Source: AA29 sp041481445 (GTDB taxonomy: Bacteria > Acidobacteriota > Vicinamibacteria > Fen-336). From it: 14,521 nt of DNA. Location of the stretch: the NCBI GenBank assembly GCA_041481445.1, contig JBGPBV010000166.1:1-14521 (forward strand), written 5' to 3'. How positions within the stretch are numbered: the first letter of the stretch is position 1; each line of letters starts with the position of its first letter. The notes under the pieces were generated by a model. The model ran no database searches. It was not told the origin of the DNA and was given only the letters and a program-made list of their open reading frames with translations. The translations under genes and the position numbers were made by a program. Positions 1 through 7,075 of this stretch are shown in pieces.

Positions 1-9
1 CCTAGCCGC

Positions 10-432
10 TCAGGGGTGGACGACCGTCAGCGTGTAGGTGACGGGGTCCGAGATGTTGCCGACGTCGTAGACGACCGCGCAATAGGCGCCCGGGGCGGCG
101 GTGCCCGACATGACCGTCCCCGCCTGGGCGGCGTTGTTGTAGGCCAGCAGCACCGGGATGCACTGGTTGGCCGAGGTCTGGGAGATGCCGATCCCGAGGG
201 TGATCGTGGCCAGCGGGTCCGTCTTGGTGAGGGTGAGGTCCACCTGCCCCTGCTGCTGCACGGTGAATATCTGGGAGACGCTGCCGCCCTTGGACAGCGT
301 GCCGGTGAAGGTCTCCGTGGTCCGGTCGGGGGCGGGGGTCGTGGGGGTCGTGGGTGTGCTGCTTCCGCAACCGGAGAGCGCGATCACTCCGGCGGCGAGG
401 AGCACCCGGGCCCCTCCCATCCGATTCCTCAT
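10..432 (-). CDS. Small lipoprotein with PPC-like beta domain
   Basis: This 140-residue protein begins with a short basic n-region, a hydrophobic stretch and the lipobox L19-S-G-C22, so it is probably a lipid-anchored periplasmic or outer-membrane protein. A Thr/Pro linker (about residues 24-38) follows. The rest is a single beta-rich domain that opens with an ETFTGTL motif and ends YTLTVVHP, which resembles small pre-peptidase C-terminal (PPC)-like domains. Two cysteines, C91 and C118, could form a disulfide. The ATG at 432 is preceded by GAGGGAG at a good distance, which fixes the start; the longer open frame upstream has no such signal. It lies 115 bases after the haem-porin gene on the same strand and could be the last gene of that operon. 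No enzymatic function can be assigned. Confidence 0.85.
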   Translation of the reverse strand: MRNRMGGARVLLAAGVIALSGCGSSTPTTPTTPAPDRTTETFTGTLSKGGSVSQIFTVQQQGQVDLTLTKTDPLATITLGIGISQTSANQCIPVLLAYNNAAQAGTVMSGTAAPGAYCAVVYDVGNISDPVTYTLTVVHP

Positions 433-547
433 GGCATCTCCCTCAGGTGTGCGTGGGCTCGAGCCGCCTGTCGCCACGGGCCTCGTGACCAGGTTCGCGC
501 GCGCCGTGGTTGACGTCCGACCAAGAGATTGTAGACCTGGTCCCGCC

Positions 548-1681
548 TCACAAATACAGGTGGAGCTGCAGGAGCGCGGTCTTGGCGACGATGCCGTTGC
601 CGCGCCCGCGGTCGCGGTAGTAGGAGACGTCGACGTTCCAGTGCGTCCGCGGCAGCAGGTTGAGCTCGAAGGCGAGCCGGACGAGGCCGCCCGACGTGTC
701 CCCGAACGCGGTCTGGATCTGCGGTGAGAACTTGAGCCACACGCCGCGGAAGACCTCGAATCCCGTCTCGTTGACCACCGTGTAGGCGGGAGCTCCCGTC
801 GAGCCCTGCTGGAACTGGACGTCGCCTTCCGTCCACACGCTGAGCCGGCGGAGGGGCGAGAACCCGAGGGCGAGCCCACCCGAGCCGGCGCGGGGGTCCA
901 CGTCGGAGGCATCGTGGTACAGGCCGGAGGCCACCAGGACCGTGCGTGGCGAGAGGTCCCACTGGAAGCGTCCGGTGGCGGTGAAGGCTTGGCGGCCGTC
1001 GTTGTGCACGATGGAATCGGCGCGGCCGGGACCGGCCGCGACCTCGGCGAGGTATCTCTGCCCGGTGTAGCTCAGCTCGACGCCGTAGATCTGGTCGGAG
1101 GTGTCGAGGCCCAGCGCCCGGCGGTTGTAGGCGGTGTGGTCGGCGAAGCGGACGCCGTAGGCGGGCAGGAATCGGCCGGCCCGGATGCCGAGCCCGCCCG
1201 AGGACTGGTAGCCGACCCAGTGCTCCCAGGAGTCGACCTGGGTGCCGGCCGAGCGCGGCTGGCGACCCAGCTCGCCGTACACCGTCCATCCCTTCGCCTG
1301 GTAGGCGGCGCTGATGTCGGCGTTCATCATCATGTCGCGCGCGTCGGAGCCCCCGGGGAAGCGCACGTCGAGATGGCCCGGACGGAGGTCGATCCCGACC
1401 CCGACCGGACCGAGCGCGCCGCCGAGCGTGCCGAACAGGAACGCCTCCTCGCCGCGCGGGTTGGCCTGGCCCGCCGCCGGCGCGTCGTGGCTCTTGCCCC
1501 ACGTGGAGAGCTCCTCGCGGGTCAGCGAGCGGCCGTAGGGCGTGAGCAGCCCGCCCCCCGTCGGCGAGTAGTGGCACGTGGTGCAGCGCGTGTACTGCCG
1601 GGACAGGAAGATCGGCTCCGCGCCCGCGCGAGGGGCGGCCAGCCCCCCGGCCACGAGCGCGAGCGCGACCGCGCGCCTCAT
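548..1681 (-). CDS. Monohaem c-type cytochrome-porin fusion (outer-membrane beta-barrel)
   Basis: The 377-residue product has a signal peptide (about 1-21, ending AGA before EP). A single c-type haem motif C33-T-T-C36-H37 follows at once, in a conserved-looking context (SPTGGG, then LLTPYGRSL). The remainder has alternating polar/hydrophobic and aromatic strands separated by Gly/Asp-rich turns, as expected of an outer-membrane barrel, and ends in LHLYL. A haem motif at the N-terminus of a porin-sized barrel is the architecture of Cyc2-type outer-membrane cytochromes. Homology to Cyc2 itself is not established, and this protein is somewhat shorter than those. Its ATG overlaps the TGA of the YceI-like gene by four bases (ATGA), which indicates translational coupling. 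With the Rieske protein upstream, a role in electron transfer at the outer membrane is inferred. It could instead be a porin with a structural haem. Confidence 0.83.
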   Translation of the reverse strand: MRRAVALALVAGGLAAPRAGAEPIFLSRQYTRCTTCHYSPTGGGLLTPYGRSLTREELSTWGKSHDAPAAGQANPRGEEAFLFGTLGGALGPVGVGIDLRPGHLDVRFPGGSDARDMMMNADISAAYQAKGWTVYGELGRQPRSAGTQVDSWEHWVGYQSSGGLGIRAGRFLPAYGVRFADHTAYNRRALGLDTSDQIYGVELSYTGQRYLAEVAAGPGRADSIVHNDGRQAFTATGRFQWDLSPRTVLVASGLYHDASDVDPRAGSGGLALGFSPLRRLSVWTEGDVQFQQGSTGAPAYTVVNETGFEVFRGVWLKFSPQIQTAFGDTSGGLVRLAFELNLLPRTHWNVDVSYYRDRGRGNGIVAKTALLQLHLYL

Positions 1682-2280
1682 CGAGCGTCCGTGGCGACCG
1701 CCACGGGCGCGACGGTGAGGGAGGCTTTCACCTGCACCTCGTTCTTGACCCCCACTCCGAGATAGCGGGGAACGGGAATGCCGTAGTCGGCGAGCACGAC
1801 CGGGAAGCTCGCCTCGACGCGAACGCCACCGGCGTCGCGCCGGATCTCCGCCGGTCCCGTCACCGGCCTCTTCGTGCCGTGCAGCAGGAGCGTGGCCGTG
1901 AAGCGCGTGCGGCCCTGGAACGACGCATCCGCCCCGTCCAGGCGGACCTCGGAGAGGACGGCGGTGTCGAAGCCGGGGTCCTTGCCGACCTCGAGGTACT
2001 CCTCGCGCATGTGGTCGTTGCGGAGCGTGATGCCGGTGTCGAGCGTCTTGAGGTCGACGTTGATGCCGCCGGTGAGGGTGGCCGGGCGCGGCGTGGCCAG
2101 GACGAGCGTCCCGGTGACGGCGCCCGTGCGCGCCTCGAAGGACCCGCCGACGGTGAGGGGACAGGTCACGCGGACCTCGCCGCGCGCGATCTGCCAGGAG
2201 GAGGGCGGGTCGGCGGCGGCTGGGTGGACGAGCAGGACGGCGGCCAGGGCGGCGGCCAGGACGGCGATTCTGACGTTCAT
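1678..2280 (-). CDS. YceI-like periplasmic protein
   Basis: This is a 200-residue protein with a clear signal peptide (about 1-23, AAA before DPP). The mature part has YceI-family landmarks in order: the block DTGITLRNDHMREEYL near residues 81-96, then LHGTKRPV, and near the C-terminus a DYGIPVPRYLGVGVK segment. YceI proteins are eight-stranded antiparallel beta-barrels that bind long amphiphilic ligands such as polyisoprenoids, and some occur next to respiratory or cytochrome genes. The start at 2280 gives a proper signal peptide, while the longer open frame to 2427 would put an Arg-rich tail in front of it. The Shine-Dalgarno is weak, but the Rieske stop is only 13 bases upstream, so translation may be coupled. 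Its stop overlaps the next start. The ligand is unknown; a quinone or isoprenoid would suit the neighbours but is inference. Confidence 0.88.
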   Translation of the reverse strand: MNVRIAVLAAALAAVLLVHPAAADPPSSWQIARGEVRVTCPLTVGGSFEARTGAVTGTLVLATPRPATLTGGINVDLKTLDTGITLRNDHMREEYLEVGKDPGFDTAVLSEVRLDGADASFQGRTRFTATLLLHGTKRPVTGPAEIRRDAGGVRVEASFPVVLADYGIPVPRYLGVGVKNEVQVKASLTVAPVAVATDAR

Positions 2281-2293
2281 GACCGGTTGCCGC

Positions 2294-2782
2294 TCAGGCC
2301 GAGATGGTGAGGACGTTGTTCGCGAAGTGCGTCGTGAACGAGCGCAGGGACCGCGTGGCCGGCCCGTTCTGCACCGCGCCGCTCGTGCTGAACCTCGAGC
2401 CGTGGCACGGGCAGATGAACGAGCCACTGGTGAAGCCGACGATCGTGCAGGTCTGGTGCGTGCACGTCGCGGTCAGGGCGGTGAAGGTGTCCTGAGCGGT
2501 GTGGGCGACGAGGAACAGCCCGCCGGAGCTCTGCACCAGCGCCGCGCCCCCCACCGCCGCCAGCGGCGAGCCGGCGTCGACGGTGACGTTGACGCCGCCG
2601 GCGGCGGAGGTCCCGGTCACCGTGGGCAGCATGGGGATGTTGCTCGGAAGGGTGCCGCCGCCTCCCCCACCCCCGCCGGCCGAGCATCCCTGGACGACGG
2701 CTCCCAGCGATCCTGCCAGCGCGGCCGCGGTCGCCATCTGGCAGGCCTGCGTACAGAACTCCCGACGTGTTTGACGAATCAT
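2294..2782 (-). CDS. Tat-exported Rieske [2Fe-2S] lipoprotein
   Basis: This 162-residue protein has an N-terminal Tat-like motif (R6-R7-E-F) and a hydrophobic segment ending in a possible lipobox, V30-Q-G-C33. A poly-Gly linker (about 36-43) and a Rieske domain follow. Both cluster-binding boxes are intact: C107-T-H109-Q-T-C112 and C124-P-C126-H127-G-S. By family analogy C107, H109, C126 and H127 bind the 2Fe-2S cluster and C112-C124 form the disulfide. No oxygenase catalytic domain or cytochrome bc1 partner is present, so it is a stand-alone electron carrier, probably anchored in the periplasm. The ATG at 2782 has GAGGAG five bases upstream, while the open frame to 2902 lacks a comparable signal. 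It is the first gene of the operon with the YceI-like and haem-porin genes. The redox partner is not known. Confidence 0.92.
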   Translation of the reverse strand: MIRQTRREFCTQACQMATAAALAGSLGAVVQGCSAGGGGGGGGTLPSNIPMLPTVTGTSAAGGVNVTVDAGSPLAAVGGAALVQSSGGLFLVAHTAQDTFTALTATCTHQTCTIVGFTSGSFICPCHGSRFSTSGAVQNGPATRSLRSFTTHFANNVLTISA

Positions 2783-2787
2783 GAATG

Positions 2788-2793
2788 CTCCTC
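2788..2793 (-). promoter_or_regulatory. Strong ribosome binding site of the Rieske gene
   Basis: GAGGAG on the minus strand, five bases before the ATG at 2782. It decides the start in favour of the Tat-signal methionine over the in-frame methionine at 2902. Confidence 0.75.
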
Positions 2794-2977
2794 TGTCTCC
2801 GGAATCGAAGTGGGGGAACGAGCGACTGCGCGCCCCGCGATGATGCGGCCCGCTTGCAAGTCGCGTACCCGGCGGAGGCCGCGCGCCAGCCCATGGAAAC
2901 AAACGAAACCACCACCCGCTCGTCCTCCTCGCGGTACAGGTGCGTCCGCCGACGGAGACGCCGGCGCGCGAGAGCGG

Positions 2978-3005
2978 CGTAAACGATGGGCAAAGACTTT
3001 GTTAA
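2978..3005 (-). promoter_or_regulatory. Possible promoter of the Rieske operon
   Basis: On the minus strand TTAACA (3005-3000, five of six bases of the sigma-70 -35 consensus) is followed after 16 bases by TTTACG (2983-2978, a weak -10). It would leave a leader of about 190 bases before the Rieske gene. The same TTAAC box recurs at 7076, 8588 and 10071. The assignment is by pattern only. Confidence 0.3.
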
Positions 3006-3013
3006 GAAGGTAA

Positions 3014-3038
3014 AAAGCCCCGGTTTCGTAAGGGCTTT
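3014..3038. other. Hairpin in the divergent intergenic region
   Basis: AAAGCCC (3014-3020) and GGGCTTT (3032-3038) form a perfect 7-bp inverted repeat with an 11-base loop, followed by CGGTTTT. The shape is terminator-like, yet genes diverge from this region on both sides and none ends here. It could be an attenuator or a protein-binding site in the leader of the kinase gene. Confidence 0.45.
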
Positions 3039-3053
3039 CGGTTTTCGCCGTGC

Positions 3054-3059
3054 TAGGCT
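3054..3059 (+). promoter_or_regulatory. Possible -10 box (TAGGCT) directly before the kinase start
   Basis: GTGCTAGGCT is a common -10 form in high-GC bacteria. It lies six bases before the ATG at 3066, and no Shine-Dalgarno is visible. If used, transcription would begin at or next to the start codon and give a leaderless message. No good -35 is seen. Confidence 0.35.
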
Positions 3060-3065
3060 GCGGCG

Positions 3066-4988
3066 ATGTTCGACCGTTCGCGGGCCCCGCGCCTTCCGCT
3101 CGCCGTGGCCGTGGCCGCGCTGGCCGTCGTGCTCGTCCTGCTCGCCGCCCTCCAGTACCGCTGGGTGGGTCAGGTCGGGGAAGCGGAGCGCGCGCGGCTG
3201 CAGGCGGGGGCGCGCACGCGCGTGGGCCAGCTCGCGCAGGAGTTCGACCGCGAGGTGACGCGGGCGTTCGCCTGGCTGCAGGTCGACGCGGACATGCTCG
3301 GGCCCGACGGCGGGGAGCGTTATGCCGCGCGCTACGACCGGTGGGCGGCGAGGACCGAGCATCTCGGCCTCGTCACCGCCGTGTACGTGGTCGCGAGCGC
3401 CGAGGAGTCGCGGCGCCTGCGGCGCTTCGACCCGGCCTCGCGCGTCTTCGTGGACGCGGAGTGGCCGGCCGAGCTGGCCGCGTTGCGCCAGAGGCTGGAA
3501 GGCAGTGAGCCCGGCCGGATGGATCGCGAGCGGGGGCCGGGGCCACCGCCGCCGGATCGCGCCGGCGGATTCCGCGGCCCGTTCGGCTTCGCCGTGGACG
3601 ACGCGCCCGCCCTGGTCTCTCCCATCTTCGCGACGGCGGAGGGCCGTCGCGAGGAACGCGGCGAGCCGGAGCGAGGCGCGGAGCGGACGGAGCGAGGGGG
3701 GGAGCGCCCGGAGTGGGCGGGTCCGGGCCGCCTCCGTAGTGTCGGCCACGTGATCGTCCTCCTCGACCGCGGCTACATCCAGCGTGAGTTCCTGCCTGCC
3801 CTCGCCGCGCGCTACTTCACGAGCGGGGGTGAGTTCGACTACTGCGTGGTCGTCACCTCCCGGCGCGATCCGCGCGCGGTGGTGTACCGGTCGGACCCGG
3901 ACGACGGTGCCCACCCCGCCCCCGACGCGTCCGCCGGCCTGCTCGAGGTCCGCTTCGACCAGCTCGATCAGGCGGGCCTCCGCGCCGACGATCCGACCAC
4001 GCCCGCCTTCCTGGCCCGGCGCTCGACGCGTGAGCGCAACGGGTTTCGCCCGCCTCCGTACGTGGACCACGGCCTGTGGGAGGTCGGCGTCACCCACCGC
4101 TCGGGCTCGCTCGAGCAGGTCGTGGCGGGCACGCGCCAGCGCAACCTCATGATCAGCTTCGGCACGCTGCTCCTGCTCGGGGCCAGCGCGGCCATGGTCC
4201 TCGTCTCCGCGCAGCGCGCGCGACGCCTGGCCGCGCAGCAGGTCGAGTTCGTGGCCGGGGTCTCCCACGAGCTGCGCACGCCGGTGGCGGTGGTGTGCTC
4301 GGCGGGCGAGAACCTCGCGGACGGGTTGGTGCGCGACCTGGCGGAGGTCCGCGTGTACGGCGCCACCATCCGCGACGAAGGACGGCGCCTCTCGGAGATG
4401 ATCGAGCAGGTCCTCGAGTTCGCGGGCATCACCGCCCGTGAGGGGCGGCGGAGCCGGGAGGCGGTGGACGTCGCGGCGCTGGTCGAGGACGCGGTCAAGT
4501 CCTGCGCGGCCGTGATCGCGGAGAGCAGGATGGAGCTCGACCTGGGCCTGCCGGACGACCTGCCCGCGGTGGCCGGCGACCGCGCCGCCCTCCGGCGCGC
4601 GCTGCAGAACCTCATCCAGAACTCCGCCAAGCACGCGGTGGCGGGCCGATGGATCGGCGTTTCCGCGGAGGCGGCGGGGACGGGGCGGGCGCGCGTGGTC
4701 CGCATCACCGTGCGCGACCGGGGGCCGGGCATCGCCGAGGGCGAGGAGGGGCGGATCTTCCAGGCCTTCTATCGCGGGCGGCAGGCCCTGGCCGCGGGCG
4801 TCTCCGGCAGCGGCCTCGGGCTCAGCCTGGTGCAGCGCATCGTCGAGTCGCACGGAGGATCGGTGGAGGTATCGAGCACGCCGGGGGCGGGTAGCGCGTT
4901 CACGCTGGTGCTGCCGGCGGGGGCGGTGGAGGCGCCGCGGGTGGCGTCGGTGGGGGAGAAGAGTGCGCAAGCGGATCCTGCTCGTTGA
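3066..4988 (+). CDS. Membrane sensor histidine kinase
   Basis: The 640-residue kinase has a first membrane helix at about 8-30, a large periplasmic sensor region (31-358) and a second helix at about 361-382. The cytoplasmic core then follows directly, with no recognisable HAMP domain. The HisKA phospho-acceptor is H401 in VSHELRTP. The ATPase domain shows the N-box (N515-L-I-Q-N519), the G1 box (D551-R-G-P-G-I) and the G2 box (G581-S-G-L-G-L586), all intact. The sensor region holds two low-complexity stretches, Pro/Gly-rich at about 146-172 and Glu/Arg-rich at about 191-222, and matches no sensor fold I recognise. The kinase gene comes first and overlaps the regulator gene by 26 bases, the reverse of the commonest order. 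The LTxxQ gene downstream suggests envelope stress or metal as the signal, which is inference. Confidence 0.93.
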   Translation: MFDRSRAPRLPLAVAVAALAVVLVLLAALQYRWVGQVGEAERARLQAGARTRVGQLAQEFDREVTRAFAWLQVDADMLGPDGGERYAARYDRWAARTEHLGLVTAVYVVASAEESRRLRRFDPASRVFVDAEWPAELAALRQRLEGSEPGRMDRERGPGPPPPDRAGGFRGPFGFAVDDAPALVSPIFATAEGRREERGEPERGAERTERGGERPEWAGPGRLRSVGHVIVLLDRGYIQREFLPALAARYFTSGGEFDYCVVVTSRRDPRAVVYRSDPDDGAHPAPDASAGLLEVRFDQLDQAGLRADDPTTPAFLARRSTRERNGFRPPPYVDHGLWEVGVTHRSGSLEQVVAGTRQRNLMISFGTLLLLGASAAMVLVSAQRARRLAAQQVEFVAGVSHELRTPVAVVCSAGENLADGLVRDLAEVRVYGATIRDEGRRLSEMIEQVLEFAGITAREGRRSREAVDVAALVEDAVKSCAAVIAESRMELDLGLPDDLPAVAGDRAALRRALQNLIQNSAKHAVAGRWIGVSAEAAGTGRARVVRITVRDRGPGIAEGEEGRIFQAFYRGRQALAAGVSGSGLGLSLVQRIVESHGGSVEVSSTPGAGSAFTLVLPAGAVEAPRVASVGEKSAQADPAR

Positions 4989-5649
4989 AGACGAGCCGGG
5001 CCTCCGGCTGACCCTGTCCGGGCGGCTGGCCAGCGAAGGGCACGCCGTCGAGCAGGCGGCGGACGGCGAGACCGGCCTCGCCCGCGCCTCCGCCGAGCCC
5101 TTCGACCTGGTGGTGCTCGACGTGATGCTGCCCGACCGCAGCGGGTTCGAGGTGTGCCGCGACCTCCGCAAGCGCGGGGTGGAGACGCCCATCCTCATGC
5201 TGACCGCGCGCGGCCAGGTGGAGGACCGCGTGCTCGGCCTCCGCCTGGGCGCGGACGACTACCTGGTCAAGCCCTTCGCGATGTCGGAGCTGCTGGCCCG
5301 CGTCGAGGCCCGGCTGCGGCGCGAGCCGGCGGCGCCGCGGGAGGCCTCCGAGGGGTACCGCTTCGGGGAGGTGGACGTGGACTTCCGGAAGGCGGAGGTC
5401 ACGCGCGCGGGCGAGCAGCTCACCCTCTCCGCCAAGGAGTTCCAGCTCCTGCGCTACCTGATCCGGCAGCGCGGGGCGACCCTCTCGCGCGACGAGCTGC
5501 TCAACGAGGTCTGGGGCTACGACGCGATGCCCACCACCCGCACCGTCGACGTGCACGTGGCCTGGCTCCGCCGCAAGCTCGAGCCCAACCCGCGCCGGCC
5601 GCAGTACATCCTCACCGTGCACGGGCTCGGCTACAAGTTCGTGGGCTGA
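4963..5649 (+). CDS. OmpR/PhoB-family response regulator
   Basis: This 228-residue protein has a receiver domain (about 3-118) with acidic pocket E9/D10, phospho-acceptor D53 (VVLDVMLPD), switch T81 and K103 (LVKPF). A winged-helix DNA-binding domain (about 131-227) includes the usual recognition-helix segment TRTVDVHVAWLRRKLE and ends in the GLGYKFVG wing. The GTG start at 4963 is preceded by GGGAGAAGA and makes the standard N-terminus MRKRILLVEDE. It overlaps the kinase gene by 26 bases, so the two form a cognate pair with coupled translation. Targets are not shown by the sequence. The LTxxQ gene 121 bases downstream is the obvious candidate, as Cpx-type regulators control the periplasmic protein of their own module. 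Confidence 0.95.
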   Translation: MRKRILLVEDEPGLRLTLSGRLASEGHAVEQAADGETGLARASAEPFDLVVLDVMLPDRSGFEVCRDLRKRGVETPILMLTARGQVEDRVLGLRLGADDYLVKPFAMSELLARVEARLRREPAAPREASEGYRFGEVDVDFRKAEVTRAGEQLTLSAKEFQLLRYLIRQRGATLSRDELLNEVWGYDAMPTTRTVDVHVAWLRRKLEPNPRRPQYILTVHGLGYKFVG

Positions 5650-5770
5650 TTTTTACGATCATTTTTCCCGGGCTTAATGGCGGCCGCGCGCGTTCTTGCC
5701 ATCATCGGGTGTCGGGCAGAGGCCGTCGTTCTCGGGGAGCGGCGGCGCAAGACTAAGGAACGGAGAACCC

Positions 5771-6271
5771 ATGACGAGGAAAGCCTTGACGATGGCGGTG
5801 GCGGCTTTGGCCATGGCGGCGCTGCCGTGGGTGGCGGCGGAGGCCCAGGAGGCTCCCGGGCCGCCGCCACACCGTCACGAGGGCGGCTTCGGGCCGGGCG
5901 GACCCGGCGGGCGCGGCGGGCCGGGCGACCTCGCCCACCTCGGCCGCGAGCTCGGGCTCACCGACGATCAGAAGGCCCAGGCGGAGGCCATTCACACCCG
6001 GCAGCGCGAGACGCTCAAGCCGCTCATGGACGCGGCCCGCGACGCCCACGAGGCCTTCCGCCAGTCCATGGAGACCGACGGCGCGGAGGCGGCGGCGGTC
6101 GGCCAGGCCGCCCTGGCCATGCGCGCCGCGGAGAAGAAGCTCCAGGCGGCCCACCAGGCCGCCTTCGAGGAGTTCAAGGCGATCCTCACGCCCGACCAGC
6201 GGACGAAGCTCGAGCAGATGAAGGAGAGCCGGCGGCCGCACGGTCCGGGCCGGCCGCAGCCGCCTCAGTAG
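5771..6271 (+). CDS. Periplasmic LTxxQ (Spy/CpxP-like) protein
   Basis: The product is 166 residues with a signal peptide (about 1-26, AEA before QEAPG). A Pro/His/Gly-rich segment (PPPHRHEGG, then GGPGGRGG) comes next, and then an all-helical domain bearing two LTxxQ motifs: LTDDQ, in the first helix after the Gly-rich part, and LTPDQ near the C-terminus. Spy, CpxP and heavy-metal-resistance (CnrX/ZraP-type) proteins share this layout, act in the periplasm as chaperones or metal sensors, and often restrain a neighbouring histidine kinase. The ATG at 5771 has GGAG five bases upstream; upstream in-frame starts give no signal peptide. It lies 121 bases after the response regulator on the same strand. 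The stop overlaps the end of the convergent gene by seven bases. The His-containing segment may bind metal, which is inference. Confidence 0.85.
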   Translation: MTRKALTMAVAALAMAALPWVAAEAQEAPGPPPHRHEGGFGPGGPGGRGGPGDLAHLGRELGLTDDQKAQAEAIHTRQRETLKPLMDAARDAHEAFRQSMETDGAEAAAVGQAALAMRAAEKKLQAAHQAAFEEFKAILTPDQRTKLEQMKESRRPHGPGRPQPPQ

Positions 6272-7038
6272 CCCGGCGACCCGGCGCCGAGCGACCGCAA
6301 GTAGGCGATCCCGGTGACCAGGCCGAGGACGAGCGTGGCCAGCACGGCCGCGCGCACGCGGGCGCGCTTGCGCTCGCGGCGGACGCCTTTGCCGATGGCG
6401 AAGGTCGCGCGGGGGAACAGGTACTCGTAGGACGCGGCGGTGGCCACGGACCCGATGGCGGTGGCCGCCGCCGCCGCCGTGATCCGCATCTCGGAGGTGG
6501 ACGACACCGCGTCGGGCCCGCCGCGGGCGGCGAGCCACCAGCTCGCCAGCCCGGCCGAGACCGCGGTCAGCGCTCCCAGACCGCCCAGGATCGCCGGCTC
6601 GCTGACCGTGGCGAGCGCGGAGTACCAGCCGGTGGCGTAGCGGGCCCAGCGATCGAGGCGCCGGGCGCGCTCGGCGGCTCGGACGGTGTCCACGTCGGTC
6701 AGCTCGTACTCGACCTCTCCGTCCGATCCCAGCGACACGCAGGCGCAGCAGTGCGGGGCGAGCGAGCGCCGTCCGTCCGCCACCGCCACGATGCGCGACA
6801 CCGCCGCCCGCGTGCCCGCCTCGGCACCGAGGACGGCGTCGATCCCCGTGCCGGCGGAGCGGAGGCCGTCCGCATCCCACACCGTGTAGAGCACGACGGG
6901 CGCGATCGTGCGCAGGATCTCGTCCAGCTCGCGCAGGCGGTCCTCGTCGACGTACAGCGCCAGCCGATGCCGCGTGGAGATGTGATGCGCTTCCGCGGCC
7001 GGAGGGTCGGGGGCGAAGGCGGCAGACCGTCCGCTCAT
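6265..7038 (-). CDS. Unrecognised protein with three C-terminal membrane helices
   Basis: I do not recognise this 257-residue protein. Residues 1-145 look soluble, with an alpha/beta character, and contain a short HCCAC cluster (H96, C97, C98, C100) and a HHIS segment. Three hydrophobic helices follow at about 147-171, 185-207 and 228-247, joined by an Arg/Lys-rich loop (about 216-230) that predicts a cytoplasmic side. No signal peptide is seen. The start at 7038 lacks a Shine-Dalgarno, but a TCTACT box sits nine bases upstream, so a leaderless message is possible. A longer frame from 7113 would run into the sulfatase start and is less likely. It is divergent from the sulfatase with about 73 bases between them, and its 3' end overlaps the LTxxQ gene by seven bases. 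The function is unknown. Confidence 0.68.
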   Translation of the reverse strand: MSGRSAAFAPDPPAAEAHHISTRHRLALYVDEDRLRELDEILRTIAPVVLYTVWDADGLRSAGTGIDAVLGAEAGTRAAVSRIVAVADGRRSLAPHCCACVSLGSDGEVEYELTDVDTVRAAERARRLDRWARYATGWYSALATVSEPAILGGLGALTAVSAGLASWWLAARGGPDAVSSTSEMRITAAAAATAIGSVATAASYEYLFPRATFAIGKGVRRERKRARVRAAVLATLVLGLVTGIAYLRSLGAGSPGY

Positions 7039-7075
7039 CCAGCGTCGAGTAGACGCCCGTTCCCGGCCGCGAGTC

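Noticed and set aside
457..466. GCTCGAGC palindromic word before the left-edge lipoprotein gene
   Set aside because: It is short, GC-rich and without promoter context, so too likely by chance.
537..551. A possible further copy of an element B arm (GGTCCCGCC) near the haem-porin stop codon
   Set aside because: Only nine bases match and there is no inverted partner nearby. At this GC content it is expected by chance.
2277..5198. An open frame of over 900 codons on the minus strand across the Rieske gene, intergenic region and kinase
   Set aside because: It has no ribosome site or domain, runs through two well-supported genes in other frames, and has Arg/Pro/Ala-rich composition typical of a shadow frame.
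5650..5700. A rho-independent terminator after the response regulator, suggested by two T-runs
   Set aside because: No GC-rich stem of useful length precedes either T-run.
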